Positions 20,868-32,950 are shown, numbered from the stretch's first letter. The stretch: 60,000 bases of DNA from Symsagittifera roscoffensis (GCF_963678635.1 NC_087070.1:32405704-32465703); one strand, 5' to 3'. Numbers and translations are program-made. The notes: generated by a model from the letters alone, not told the origin.

Positions 20868-23290
20868 AAAGGAGCCGAAAAGACATCTTGTATTGCAAAG
20901 AAACGAATAATTGGGTAAAAAATTAAGAGACATTAGCTAAATTTTAATAAAAAACTTGGCTCCACACAAACTCATGGTTCAGCGTTTCTAGACAGAATTC
21001 GAAAAGTTCAAAATTCAGTATATGAATCTAATTTTTTGAAAATTTTTGATTGTTTTATTGATTGTCATGGGTCAGTGAATAGTGATTATTTGTAAGCTTT
21101 GTGATAAAATAATCAACGGTCTTACAATGTTCTCTTAGTTGATGTGCCCTGATAAGTCTTTCGAAACTAAGTTTTGGTTCAGGAACACTTTATTCAAATG
21201 AAAAATAAACCGAACTTATAAACAAATGGGAAATCTTCTAAACAGAGCTTCTTATCCTGTTGAATCTTCAGTTTTTCTTTCCTGTACCTTCTATCACGAA
21301 TTGTTTCAATTTTTCGCCAATCATGTAGGGAAATATTTAAGGGATTGAAACTCTTATTTGGATCTCTAGAGAAGATGTCGAATTCAACATTTTTTCAAAA
21401 ATAGTCATTTGTAGTAATGTTTACTTGTAAGAAAATGAAAACTATTTCCGTGTCCCAGAACCACACTTTAATCGAACGATTTTTCATTTGAATCGTATAA
21501 AAACCCGTACTTTTTTTTTCGAAGGTGACTTAAAGATAGCCAATTCTTTTTTAAATTCTCTAATTCTTTTACTCTCGAGTTCTCTCTATTCTGCAAGATC
21601 TAAGATAATTTGCTCACTAGAGTGGGAGATTTTGTTAAAACTGAGAATCTTGATAATTTCTGTACCGATTTCGAACTTGATGCAATAACTCGCCCGTTTT
21701 TTTATGATTGATTTCAAATTTTGGGATAGATTACCGTTTCTAAAGTTTTTTTTACTCATGTTGGTAGAATGAAATGAACTGTAGGAGATTTTCAAACAAA
21801 AGGAATTGTAATATTTCTAGCTGTAAAATTTGCTGAAATTCTCTGAAAACATCTGAACTCATTCAAAAAACTTTCAACACTTGGTTGACTTTAATTGTTT
21901 ATAAAGGGTTTTGTAAACTCAGAACTTTTTTGTTGACCTAAAGCTAATTTAAATCTTTTTTTTTTAATATTGAAGAATTGAAAATGTTTCCTATTAATCA
22001 CAACCTTGGTTGAGTATCTTTTATTAGATTCAAAAAACTAGCGAACTCACTAAAATCCACAAATAAATTCATCAATCTCATAACCTTAGAGTTAGCTCTG
22101 GATTTCTTATTGGTTGAATTTTTATTGGATATTTCTAGAATTTAGAAGATTCAGAAAAAACTATAAAAAATCTAAAAGTTAATAAGTAGTGACTTCTTAT
22201 GAAATTCGAAGATTTAGTCTGTACATTATAAGAAATAGAAGATTCTTGAAAGTAATGAATATTGACGTCAACTTCTCTGGTGAAAATACTCTACAATTTT
22301 TATTGTTGTATAAAAGTTAAAGTGTAATGACTTCAATTTCTCAGGTAGAATTACTTTGTTTTTGCCAAATAAATCAGAAGACACCTTAATAGCTCGGTCG
22401 AGAAGCTTTTCAGACTCCCTGATTGGCTTTTTTAAAATTATTTCTCTTATGATAATTGAAAATTTGTTATAAAAAAAAGTGAAAGTTAATTTTTTCCAGC
22501 TTAAACAAATTTTAACAGAGAAATCTATATAGTTTTCTTACGTATACCAAAAACTCTCTCAAGAACTTTGCAAGATGCTTTAAAATTTTCGAAGTTTGAA
22601 ATTGTTTTGAATTTTTCACAAATGTGCGAAAATACCTAAGATCTTTTTTTGGTAAACTGCATGTTTTTTCTTGGTTTTCTCAAAAGTTATCTGAAATGTT
22701 AACCTAATTTCTTAAATGATTAAACGCAAAACGCATATTTTTAATGTAAAAAACATGTTAACTCATTGCTTAGAAAACTTCTATATTGATGACTTTCATC
22801 GCTGTTCCCTATGTTAATACATTAGTTTTATTTTGTTTCTGTTCAACAGACATACAAAAACTAGTTTTCTATAGGATTAAATTTTGAACAAGAATTTTAT
22901 AAAGATTAAAAATTAACTGTGCAAGAAAAATTGTAACGATTCATTTTGGCAAGATGCAAAAAGTGTTTCAATTTTTTCTACAAAAGTCGAAAAATTTTTC
23001 ATTTTTTTATTCGACAAAAAGAGAAAAATGTTTCACTATTTTCAAAAGAATACGAAAAATATTTCAATTTTTTCATCAAAATAAGAAAAGTATTTAAGTT
23101 TTTCCTAGTGTTTGTGAAAATATTTCACTTTTTTCCTACGAAAGCAAAAAATTTTTCATTTTTTTTTCTACAAAATGGGAAAAAGTGTTTTAATTTTTTT
23201 TGACAAAATGCAAAAAGTGTTTCACTTTTTTCGACAAAAAGCGAAAAGTGTTTTTTTTTCCTACAAATGCGAAAAGTTTTTGATTTTTTT
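20759..23290. repeat. Module B, long form
   Basis: Contains the roughly 600-bp stretch missing from the first four B copies (about 22,095-22,690). That stretch includes TTATTGGTTGAATTTTTATTGG and a TTGACGTCAA palindrome near 22,263. It ends in the longest minisatellite array (22,945-23,290). The 69-codon minus-strand frame 21,586-21,795 is identical at 24,775-24,984 but has no recognisable domain. Confidence 0.75.
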
Positions 23291-23427
23291 GATAAGATGC
23301 AACGAACAATCAGGTATTTCTTACTTGGATACAAGTTTTCCCTTGTTTTTTGCTCTATTAAGTCTGCAAAAAATAATCAAGGTTCTTAACATGTGTGCAA
23401 GTTCGGAGTGGTAAATTAGGTCTTGTT

Positions 23428-23984
23428 CTATTTGTTTTCCCATGATTTACCCTGAATTCCTCATCTACTCTCAAAATTGAAAAAAAATTGAGGAAATTAA
23501 CTAATTACAAGGAACGAAACAAATATCAAAAATCAGTAATTTACAAAAACATTTAATCAAGGAGCTGTTCTGCAGCGGAAGAGTTCTGGGGAATTTCTAT
23601 AGAACGCATTAATGGACGAGGTTGTAGTGGTTGTTAAGGAGCTGAGGGTGTCATTGTTTCCGAGAAGCCCTCATCTTCATCTATTGTGATGGGGTTTTCG
23701 GCTGATCCTGCTTCCTCTCAAGGAAAGAGGAAATCGTTGACTGGTTGAGCCACATAATTAGAGTCAGGAGTGTCGGGGTAGTTCATTCCCACGTGCTAAG
23801 CCACTTCCTCCATCGTTTGCATTTCTTCAAGTTGTTTCTCTGTCATGGGTTCTTGCGTTATATGATGTTTTTGAAGTCCCTTAGCATCACTTCCACCATG
23901 TACCAGAGACTATTTCTGGCGCTTGAATTTGTACTACATCAGGCGAAAAATGTACAGAGTACATGAGGTCACTGTTTTGCACTT
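23428..23984. repeat. Module C, type I, truncated, ORF broken
   Basis: The minus-strand ORF has lost about 50 bp between ACCATGTA and CCAGAGACTATTTC (about 23,896), a deletion shared with the copy at 26,395-27,105. It ends at TTTTGCACT (about 23,981). A roughly 60-bp piece of module A (equivalent to about 3,575-3,632) then leads into module B at 24,043. Confidence 0.6.
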
Positions 23985-24042
23985 TTCCTCAGATATCCTA
24001 GTTCTGAATGAACACTTCAGACAGAAAAAATAGTTTTGAACC

Positions 24043-26275
24043 TTAAACTTACGATGGAAAGGAGCCGAAAAGACATCTTGTATTGCAAAGAAACGAATAA
24101 TTCGGAAAAAAATTAAGAGACATTAGCTAAATTTTAATCAAAAACTTGCTTCCACACAAACTCATGGTTCAGCGTTTCTAGACAGAATTCAAAAAGTTCA
24201 AAATTCAGTATATGAATCTAATTTTTTGAAAATTTTCGATTGTTTTATTGATTGTCATGGGTCAGTGAATAGTGATTATTTGTAAGCTTTGTGATAAAAT
24301 AATCAACGGTCTTACAATGTTCTTTTAGTTGTTTGCCCTGATAAGTCTTTCGAAACTAAGTTTTGGTTCAGGAACACTTTATTCAAATGAAAAATAAACC
24401 GAACTTATAAACAAATGGGAAATCTTCTAAACAGAGCTTCTTATCCTGTTGAATCTTCAATTTTTCTTTCCTGTACCTTCTATCACGAATTGTTTCAATT
24501 TTTCGCCAATCATGTAGGGAAACATTTAAGGGACTGAAACTCTTATTTGGATCTCTGTAGAAGATGTCGAATTCAACATTTTTTCAAAAATAGTCATTTG
24601 TAGTAACTGTTTACTTGTAAGAAAATGAAAACTATTTCCGTGTCCCAGAACCACACTTTAACCGAACGATTTTTCATTTGAATCGTATAAAAACCCGTAC
24701 TTTTTTTTCGAAGGTGACTTAAAGATAGCCAATTATTTTTTAAATTCTCTAATTCTTTTACTCTCGAGTTCTCTCTATTCTGCAAGATCTAAGATAATTT
24801 GCTCACTAGAGTGGGAGATTTTGTTAAAACTGAGAATCTTGATAATTTCGGTACCGATTTCGAACTTGATGCAATAACTCGCCCGTTTTTTTATGATTGA
24901 TTTCAAATTTTGGGATAGATTACCGTTTCTAAAGTTTTTTTTACTCATGTTGGTAGAATGAAATGAACTGTAGGAGATTTTCAAACAAAAGGAATTGTAA
25001 TATTTCTAGCTGTAAAATTTGCTGAAATTCTCTGAAAACATCTGAACTCATTCAAAAAACTTTCAACACTTGGTTGACTTTAATTGTTTATAAAGGGTTT
25101 TGTAAACTCAGAACTTTTTTGTTGACCTAAAGCTAATTTAAATCTTTTTTTTTTAATATTGAAGAATTGAAAACGTTTCCTATCAATCACAACCTTGGTT
25201 GAGTATCTTTAATTAGATTCAAAAAACTAGCGAACTCACTAAAATCCACAAATAAATTCATCAATCTCATAGCTTTAGAGTTAGCTCTGGATTTCTTATT
25301 GGTCGAATTTTTATTGGATATTTCTAGAATTTAGAAGATTTAGAAAAAACTATAAAAAATCCAAAAGTTAATAAGTAGTGACTTCTTATGAAATTCGAAG
25401 ATTTAGTCTGTACGTTATAAGAAATAGAAGATTCTTGAAAGTAATGAATATTGACGTCAACTTCTCTGGTGAAAATACTCTACAATTTTTATTGTTGTAT
25501 AAAAGTTAAAGTGTAATGACTTCAATTTCTCAGGTGGAATTACTTTTTTTGCCAATATAAATCAAAAGACACCTTAATAACTCTGTCGAGAAGATTTTCA
25601 GACTCCCTGATTGGCTTTTTTAAAATAATTTTTCTTATGATAATTGAAAATTTGTTATAAAAAAAAAGTGAAAGTTAATTTTTTCAAGCTTAAACAAATT
25701 TTAACAGATAAATCAATATAGTTTTCTTACGTATACCAAAAACTCTCTCAAGAATTTTTGCAAGATGCTTTAAAAATTTCGAAGTTTGAAATTGTTTTGA
25801 AGTTTTCACAAATGTGCAAAAATACCTAAGATCTTTTTTTGGTAAATTGCATGTTTTTTCTTGGTTTTCTCAAAAGTGATGTGAAATGTTAACCTAATTT
25901 CTTAAATGATTAAACGAAAAACTCAAATTTTTAATGTAAAAAACATGTTGTCTCATTGCTTAGAAAACTTTTTTATTGATGACTTTCATCGCTATTCCCT
26001 ATGTTAATACATTGGTTTTATTTTGTTTCTGTTCAACAGACATACAAAAACTAGTTTTCTATAGGATTAAATTTTGAACAAGAATTTCATAAAGAATAAA
26101 AATTAACTGTGCAAGAAAAATTTTAACGATTCATTTTGGCAAGATGCAAAAAGTGTTTCAGTTTTTTTGACAAGATGCAAAAAGTGTTTCACTTTTTTCG
26201 ACAAGATGCGAAAAATGTTTTACTTTCTTCTACAAAATGCAAAAAGTGTTTGAGTTTTTTGACAAGATGCAACGA
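24043..26275. repeat. Module B, long form, starting mid-unit
   Basis: Starts at AACTTACGATGGAAAGGAGC, equivalent to about base 4,769, so the first 95 bp of the unit are absent. Very close to 20,850-23,000, including the 600-bp stretch, but with a shorter terminal minisatellite (26,140-26,275). Confidence 0.7.
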
Positions 26276-26394
26276 ACAATCAGGTATTTCTTACTTGGGT
26301 ACAAGTTTTCTATTGTTTTTTTGCTCTATTAAGTCTGCAAAAAATAATCAAGGTTCTTAACATGTGTGCAAGTTCGGAGTGGTAAATTAATTCT

Positions 26395-27105
26395 TGTTTT
26401 ATTTCTTTTCCTATGATTTACCCTGAACTTCTCATTTACTCTCAAAATTGAAATAAAATTGAGGAAATTAACTAATTACAAGGAACGAAACAAATATCAA
26501 AAATCAGTTATTTACAAAAACATTTAATCAAGGAGCTGTTGTGCAGCGGAAGAGTTCTGGGGAATTTCTATAGAACGCATTGATGGACGAGGTTGTAGTG
26601 GTTGTTAAGGAGCTGAGGGTGTCATTGTTTCCGAGAAGCCCTCATCTTCATCTATTGTGATAGGGTTTTCGGCTGATCCTGCTTCCTCTCAAGGAAAGAG
26701 GAAATCGTTGACTGGTTGAGCCACATATTTAGAGTCAGGAGTGTCGGGGTAGTTCATTCCCACGTGCTCAGCCACTTCCTCTATCATTCGTATTTCTTCA
26801 AGTTGTTTCTCTATCATGGGTTCTTGCGTTATATGATGCTTTTGAAGTCCCTTAGCATCACTTCCACCATGTACCAGAGACTATTTCTCGCACTTGAATT
26901 TGTACTACATCAGGCGAAAAATGTACAGAGTACATGAGGTCGCTGTTTTGCACTGAGAAGATCATTTTGAGCAATAAATTGAGTAAAAAATGAAAACAAG
27001 AATATTTTAGAGCTGAGAGAGGGGTTAGCTGACGGTAGATACCTTGAGATTAAATTGTTAAGAGCTGAGAGAGAATTTAATTGACAGAAGTTGGTTGTAT
27101 TATAA
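26395..27105. repeat. Module C, type I, ORF broken
   Basis: ATG of the minus-strand ORF at 26965-26963. The same 50-bp deletion as at 23,896 removes the Trp-containing middle and breaks the frame. Followed directly by a type II module. Confidence 0.6.
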
Positions 27106-27860
27106 TTATTTTTCAATGATTTACGCTGAATTTTTCAACTACTCTCATAATTAAAACGAAATTGAAGGTTTTTTTAATTAATTACAACAAACAAAATAAA
27201 TATCGAAAAACATTTATTTACAAAAAGAATTAATCAAAGAGCTGTCGAGCAGCAAAAAAGTTCTATAGAACGCAGAACTGGACGAGGTTGTAGTGGTTGT
27301 TGTGGAGCGGGAGGTGTCATTGTTTTCGAGAAGCCCTCATCTTTATCTTTTTAATGGGGTTTTTGGCTGATCCTGCCCACTCCCCAGGAAAGAGGAGATC
27401 GTTGATTGGTTGAGCCACATATCTAGATCTAGGCGTGTCCGGGTAATTCCTTCGTACGTCCTCAGCCACTTCCTCCATCATTTGCATTTCTCCAAGTTGT
27501 TTCTCTGTCATGGGTACTCGTGTCATATGATGTTCGTTGAAATCCCTTCGCATCACTTCCAACATTTGCCATGAATTGGGATGTCCATTCGCGCCAGAAA
27601 AACTTTAGAGACTGTTTCTCGCACTTGAATTTGTACTAGATCAGGCGAAAACCCTACAGAGTACATGAAGTTGCTGTTTTGCACTGAGAATATCATTTTG
27701 AGCAATTATTGAGTAAAAAGTACATTCTAGAGTATAAAAGTATAAAAAACAAGAATATTCTAGAACTGAGAGAGGGGTTAGCTGACGGTAGATAATTTGA
27801 AGTTAAAATGTTTAGAGCTGAGTGAGAAGTTAGTTGACGGTAGTTTTGTTGAAAAAAAAA
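27106..27860. repeat. Module C, type II, with ORF remnant
   Basis: The minus-strand frame from 27,565 to 27,317 (82 codons) matches the type II ORF. Where the 10,458 copy has TAA, this one reads TGG, and translation continues as WAGSAKNPIKK to a later stop. The ATG equivalent (27696-27694) is out of frame with it. The tail matches the 10,930 region and joins a shortened module D. Confidence 0.55.
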
Positions 27861-27944
27861 TTTTAGTTAAGAGTGAGGGGTACCTTCATTTCGAACGTGT
27901 GAGTTTAACCAGTCAGTTTTGATTTTCCCTATTTGGATTCTAGA
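27861..27944. repeat. Module D remnant
   Basis: GAGTGAGGGGTACCTTCATT to TTCCCTATTTGGATTCTAG, then an abrupt join to module E. About 380 bp of D are missing. Confidence 0.5.
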
Positions 27945-28190
27945 TTTTTTAGAATTTTTGGTATCGGGTAGGGTATAAAAAGAGTCTTTGATATATTGTT
28001 AAACGATTCTTTCATCAATTTCAAGTTTTCGGGAATAAACAAAACTTTTTTCTTTGTCAAATAATATTCAGCCGTAAGTTTAAAGCTTTTGTTCGCAATA
28101 TGTGCATCAAAAGTAAATTCTTTGCTTGAATAAGTTTCCCTAAAAAGACCTTCTCTTTGTCGGATATTTTGTACAAGCAAAACGTTTCAT
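27945..28190 (-). pseudogene. Module E ORF fragment
   Basis: Continuous through the position that is a stop at 18,014: it reads KLTAEYYLTKKKVLF. Phrases shared with 17,714-18,229 include GLFRETYSSKEFTFDAHIA and LKLMKESFNNISKTLFIPYP. The C-terminal half is lost at the junction with module D. An overlapping minus-strand frame (28,057-28,383) is another reading of the same DNA. Confidence 0.4.
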
Positions 28191-28324
28191 CAATGATAAA
28201 ATCAGTTTGAACTTTTTCTATTTTTTTTGTGAAGTAACTCAAAATAATTTCAAATGTGTTTTGATAGACAATTTTCAAATAGTGATTAATGTTTTTAAAA
28301 AATGATAAACAGTTCACTTTCAGA

Positions 28325-28450
28325 AAGTGCTGGATTCTGATTGGTTGATTTCCAACAAACAGTGTATCTAAAAGAATGTTCAATTCCGATTAGTTGAATT
28401 TTTCAAAGCAATAGTAAATAAAACTCATTTAATTCTGATTTTCTTTTACA
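28325..28450 (+). promoter_or_regulatory. CCAAT-motif pair upstream of a polymerase N-terminal copy
   Basis: ATTCTGATTGGTTGATTT at 28,334 and a decayed version at 28,383, 49 bp apart and about 250-300 bp upstream of the start. The same spacing is seen at 32,839 and 32,888. Inferred shared promoter element between the divergent E ORF and the polymerase. Confidence 0.4.
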
Positions 28451-28633
28451 TTCAAAGCAATTGCTCTATACTTTGGATAACTATTTGAAATTTTTTTTAT
28501 TAATTTTGAACAATTCAAAGTAAGTGTAAATAATCTAATAAATTTTTTGGGACTTTTCAATTCTCCCAATTTTGTAGGTTCCATGTACTTCTATCTAATT
28601 TTAGTACATTTAAATCTCCCACTTTTTTTTCAG

Positions 28634-29099
28634 ATGGGTTCACTCAACAGAAATGAGAAAGTGTAAAGTGAGGACTGTGACAAAGAATACCGGAGGTCCG
28701 ATGCGGTTCGACATCGCAAAAGTTGCTTGCGAGGATTTATTTCTCTCCGGACGGTAATTATTGTACTTACAATCAGCAAGAAATGAATTTCCTTACCAGC
28801 AATAAGCACGTTAGGTCAACCGCAAAGTCAACAAAGTGTGTAAAAATTTCCAAGCTATAATTCACCTTCAACAACATCGCAAGAAAGATCACGGTTTAAA
28901 CGCGAGTAAAACGAGTGATTCTGTTGCTGACTTGAATAAAATCTTTGATAATGAGGAGGATAGTGATCAGTTACGAGAAGAATTGAATACCTGCCAAAAT
29001 TTCTTGGCAGATACCGAGATAGATAATATACGCCACAAGGTATTCAATTTTCAACTTTCAAAACTAGATCATAATCTAGTACATGAAAATTTGGATTAA
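28634..29099 (+). pseudogene. Polymerase B N-terminal fragment (plus strand)
   Basis: A CTCCCA plus poly-T plus CAG stretch leads into ATGGGTTCACTCAACAGAAA (MGSLNRNEKV, then TAA). A Cys/His region continues in frame for about 25 codons, and frame shifts follow. From 28,836 one frame is open for 87 codons: CKNFQAIIHLQQHRKKDHG (finger-like), then acidic NEEDSDQLREELNTCQNFL and RHKVFNFQLSKL. This matches 33,330-33,610 in the full copy. The homology ends at about 29,100, where module B begins, so the OTU-like and polymerase regions are absent. Confidence 0.6.
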
Positions 29100-29103
29100 G
29101 ATG

Positions 29104-30850
29104 TTCTCTCCATTCTGGAAGATCTACGACAATTTGCTCACTAGACTGGGAGATTTTATTAATTTTGAGATTGCTGACAGTTTCGGTACCAATTTCAAAC
29201 TGGATGCAGTGTCTCGCCCGTTTTTTATGATTGGTTTCAATTTTTGGGTAGATTTCCGTTTCTTCTGAAAATATTACTCATGTTGATAGAATGAACTGAA
29301 CTGTAGGAGAGTTTCAAACAGAAGGAAATATATTATTTTCAGCTGTAAATCGAGCTGACATTCTCTAAAAATATCTGAACTCATTCAAAAATTTTTCAAC
29401 ACTTGGTTGACTTCAATTGTTTATAGAGGATTTTGTAGAATAAGAACTTTTCTGTTGACCTGAAGCAAATTTAAATCTTTTTTTTTAAATGAAGAACTGA
29501 AAATTATTCCTATTAATTACAACCTTGGTTGAGTATCGTTAATTAGATTGAGAAAAAATTTGCAAAATCATTAAATTCCACAAATGTTTTCATCAATCTC
29601 ATCACCTTAGAGTGGTTTCTGGAATTCTGATTGGTTAAAAGTCTATTGGATCTTTCTTGAATTTGAATGATTCTGAAAAATATAAAATTAATAAGTAATG
29701 ACTTCTTATAAAAATGGAGTATTGAATCTTTTGATTCTAAAAAATAGAAGATTCTAGAAGTTTATGAAAATTGACGTCAATTTCTCTGGTGCAAATTGTT
29801 CTACAACTTTTACTTTTCTGTAAAAGTTAAAGTTTAATGACGTCATTTTCTCAGGGGTAATTGCTTTTTGATTGTTGCCTAAATAAATAAAAAAACATCT
29901 TCATAGCTCTGTCGAGAATCATGTCAGACCCTCGGATTGGCTTTTTTAAAATGTTTTTTTAATGATAATTGAAAACTTGTTATAAAAATCTTGTCAAAGT
30001 CATTTTCTTCCAGCTTGAACAGTTTTTAACGTATAATTCTATATAATTTTTTTACGTAAACCAAAAACTCTCTCAAGAATTTTTGCAAGATGCTTCAAAA
30101 GTTTCGAAATTTTTTTTCAAATGGTAAAAAGCGGTTATAATTTTTTCACAAGTGTGCGAAAATATCAAAGATCTTTTTTGGTAAAATGCATTTTTTTCTC
30201 GGTTTTTCATAAAATATGCAAAAATTTAACTTAATTTTCTAAGTGATTAAACGAAAAACTCAAATTTTTAATGTAAAAAACATGTTGTCTCATTGCTTAG
30301 AAAACTTTTTTATTGATGACTTTCATCGCTATTCCCTATGTTAATACATTGGTTTTATTTTGTTTCTGTTCAACAGACATGCGAAAATTAGATTTCTATA
30401 GGATTAAATTTTGAACAAGAATTTCAAAAAGATTAAAAATTAACTGTGCAAGGAAAATTGTAATGATTCATTTTGGCAAGATGCTAAAAGTGTTTCAATT
30501 TTTTCTTCAAAAGTCGAAAAATTTTCATTTTTTATTCGACAAAAAGAGACACAAGTTTAACTAATTTCAAAAGAATACAAAAAAGGTTTCAATTTTTTCA
30601 TCAGAATGTGAAAAGTATTTAAATTTTTCCAAGTTTTTGTGAAAATATTTCACTTTTTTCCTACAAAAGCGAAAAGTATTTCATTTTTTTTCTACAAAAT
30701 GGGAAAAGGTGTTTCAATTTTTTTGACAAGTTGCGAAAAGTGTTTCACTTTTTTCAACAAAAAGCGAAAAGTGTTTATTTTTTTCCTACAAATGCGAAAA
30801 GTGTTTCACTTTTTTCTACAAAATGCAAAAAGTTTTTGATTTTTTTGATA
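29104..30850. repeat. Module B, long form, diverged
   Basis: Aligns from TTCTCTCCATTCTGGAAGATC (equivalent to about 5,437) to the terminal minisatellite (30,470-30,850). It is the most diverged B copy and keeps the 600-bp stretch with two TGACGTCA palindromes. Confidence 0.65.
29771..29847. promoter_or_regulatory. Pair of CRE-like palindromes around a hairpin
   Basis: TTGACGTCAA (29,771-29,780) and AATGACGTCATT (29,836-29,847) are perfect palindromes with the CRE/ATF core. Between them AACTTTTAC (29,805-29,813) and GTAAAAGTT (29,820-29,828) form a 9-bp inverted repeat with a 6-nt loop. The bases after each palindrome are direct repeats (TTTCTCTGGTG, TTTCTCAGGGG). The first palindrome is retained at about 22,263 and 25,452; the second is decayed there. 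Binding is inferred. Confidence 0.35.
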
Positions 30851-30984
30851 AGATGCAACAAAAAATCAGGTATTTTTTTACTTGGGTACAAGTTTTCTAT
30901 TGTTTTTTGCTCTATTAAGTATGCAAAAAATAATCAAGGCTTAACATGTGTGCAAGTTCGAAGTGGTAAATTAGGTTGTATTCT

Positions 30985-31720
30985 AATTGTTTTCCAATGA
31001 TTTACCCTGAACTTTTCATCTACTCTCATAATTGAAATAAAATTTAGGAAATTAATTAATTACAAGGAACGAAACAAATATCAATGTCAGTTATTTACAA
31101 AAACATTTAATCAAAGAGCTGTTGAGCAGCGGAAGAGTTCTGGGGGTTTTCTATAGAAAGCAGCGATGGACGAGGTCGTAGTGGTTGTTAAGGAGCGGAG
31201 GGTGTCATTGTTTCCGAGAAGCCCTCATCTTCATCTAAGGTGATGGGGTTTTCGGCTGATCCTGCTTCCTCTCAAGGAAAGAGGAAATCGTTGACTGGTT
31301 GAGCCACATACTTAGAGTCAGGAGTGTCGGGGTAGTTCATTCCCACGTGCTCAGCCACTTCCTCCATCATTTGCATTTCTTCAAGTTGTTTCTCTGTCAT
31401 GGGTACTTGCGTTATCTGATGTTTTTGAAGTCCCTTCGCATCACTTCCACCATATATCATTGATTCGGATGTCCATTCGTGCCAGAAAAACTCCGAGACT
31501 GTTTCTCGCACTTGAATTTGTACTAGATCAGGCGATGACCCTACAGAGTACATGAAGTTGCTGTTTTGCACTGAAAAGATCATTTTGAGCAATAATTGAG
31601 TAAAAAATAAAAACAAGAATATTTTAGAGATGAGAGAGGGGTTAGCTGACGGTAGATACCTTGAGATTAAATTGTTAAGAGCTGAGAAAGAAGTTAGTTG
31701 ACAGTAGTTTTGGTGAAAAA
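30985..31720. repeat. Module C, type I, single copy
   Basis: Same layout as 9,442-10,189. Its minus-strand ORF is uninterrupted. Followed by module D. Confidence 0.7.
31272..31583 (-). CDS. Module C ORF, type I, uninterrupted copy
   Basis: ATG (31583-31581, MIFSVQNSNFMYSV) to TGA (31274-31272), 103 residues. The frame extends upstream to 31,616 only with non-ATG codons, so I choose this ATG, which is conserved in all C copies. The protein differs from 9,734-10,045 at a few positions near the N-terminus and is identical over the C-terminal half (VPMTEKQLEEMQMM, NYPDTP). The TGA after the final Pro is shared by type I copies. No family recognised. Its position, divergent from and just upstream of E and the polymerase, suggests it belonged to the same element. 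Confidence 0.4.
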   Translation of the reverse strand: MIFSVQNSNFMYSVGSSPDLVQIQVRETVSEFFWHEWTSESMIYGGSDAKGLQKHQITQVPMTEKQLEEMQMMEEVAEHVGMNYPDTPDSKYVAQPVNDFLFP

Positions 31721-32239
31721 AAAATTTTTAGTTAAGAGTGAGGGGTACCTTCAACTCGAACGTGTGGGTTTAACCAATCAGAATTGATTTTCCTTATTGG
31801 GATTGTAGTCGTGTCCAATCAGGTTTCAGCTTCCTTTTATGGAATTTTTATAAAAAAGTCGAGTCCAATCGGAAACAAAGTTCCACGTTATTTTTTTTAT
31901 ACATTGTCACTTCCAATAACCAAAAGTTCTATTTTGTTCTAGTTCTAGTTTTCGTATCCAATAAAAATCGAGTCAAATCGGAAACAAAGTTCCATGTTAG
32001 TTTTTTACGCTTTGTCCTTTCCAATCACAAAAATGTTCATTTTTGTTCTAGTTCTAGTTATTGTATCCTATCAGAGGACAATTTTAAGGGCCTAATTCTT
32101 CCAAACAAGTAAAAATGCACACAAAAGCAAACGCAAAAATAAATGACCACAAGTTGTTTGCTGTAAAAATAAGAACCATTGCCAATTTATGTAACAAAAA
32201 AATTAGAACAAGTAGCATTTCCGAAAATTTTTTCATTAA
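31721..32239. repeat. Module D, diverged, with an internal partial duplication
   Basis: The stretch GAGTCCAATCGGAAACAAAG to TTCTAGTT appears twice in tandem (about 31,861-31,940 and 31,971-32,060). The remainder matches 17,500-17,700. No ORF. Confidence 0.55.
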
Positions 32240-32650
32240 AGTGATTGAAACTTTTGTATGTAATCAATGAGTTCTTCAATCTTGTTGTAAATTTCAGAGG
32301 ATAACTCAAAGTTGATGAGTTTTTCAAAGCAAATCTGATTCCAAACCTGATCAAGCTGGGTTTTTTGAGCTCTGAAAATCGTTAAAGAAATAAAAGAATA
32401 AAGAACTTTGCTGAAGAGTTTTTACAATTATCGGGTAAGGGATAAAAAGAGTCTCTGAGATTTTATCATAAGATTTTTTGATCAATTTCAAGTTTTAGAG
32501 AATAAAGAAAATTTATTTCTTTGACAGGTGTAATTCAGCCGTATGTTTAAGCTTTGGTAAGCAATATGTGCATCAAAAGTTAATTTTTTGATTGAGTAAG
32601 TTTCCGTAATTAGACATTTACTCAGTCGGATACCTCTATTGTTTACAATA
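32240..32650 (-). pseudogene. Module E ORF, heavily decayed
   Basis: The minus strand retains LTFDAHIAYQS and a GIRLSK-like upstream part, but several stops and indels break it. Compare 17,714-18,229. Positioned divergently upstream of the full polymerase copy. Confidence 0.4.
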
Positions 32651-32834
32651 AAAACGTCCAAAATGTTATGAAAAAAGAAAGAGGTAACATCTATTAATCA
32701 ATAAGAAAATCAATTGGAAATTTTTCTTTTTTCTTGTAATGTAAGTCGAAGAAATTCAAAAGTTTTTTGATAGACAATTGTCAATTAATTAAAAATTTTT
32801 TAAAAAATGATAAACAGTTCACTTTTAGAAAATG

Positions 32835-32950
32835 CTGGATTCTGATTGGTTGATTTCCAACAAACAGTGTTACTAAAAGAATACCCAATTTTGATTGGTT
32901 GATTTTCTCTGAGCAAAAGTAAATAAAACTCATTTCATCCCGATTTTCTT
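32835..32950 (+). promoter_or_regulatory. CCAAT-motif pair upstream of the full polymerase copy
   Basis: ATTCTGATTGGTTGATTT at 32,839 and ATTTTGATTGGTTGATTT at 32,888, 49 bp apart, about 250-300 bp from the polymerase start. The motif, spacing and distance match 28,334/28,383. This is the clearest case for a conserved promoter element. Confidence 0.45.

Noticed and set aside
22946-23203. Phe/Lys-rich ORFs in the module B minisatellites
   Set aside because: Composition follows from the AAAAGTGTTTCACTTTTTT unit on both strands; lengths vary between copies.
23745-23966. 73-codon plus-strand ORFs here and at 26,716-26,937
   Set aside because: Antisense to the broken module C ORF; open on this strand only by chance.
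32240-32650. Firm assignment of the E ORF to the PC4 family
   Set aside because: Only the KKGI...E-N...LMKE stretch fits; the preceding strands do not, so this is left as speculation.
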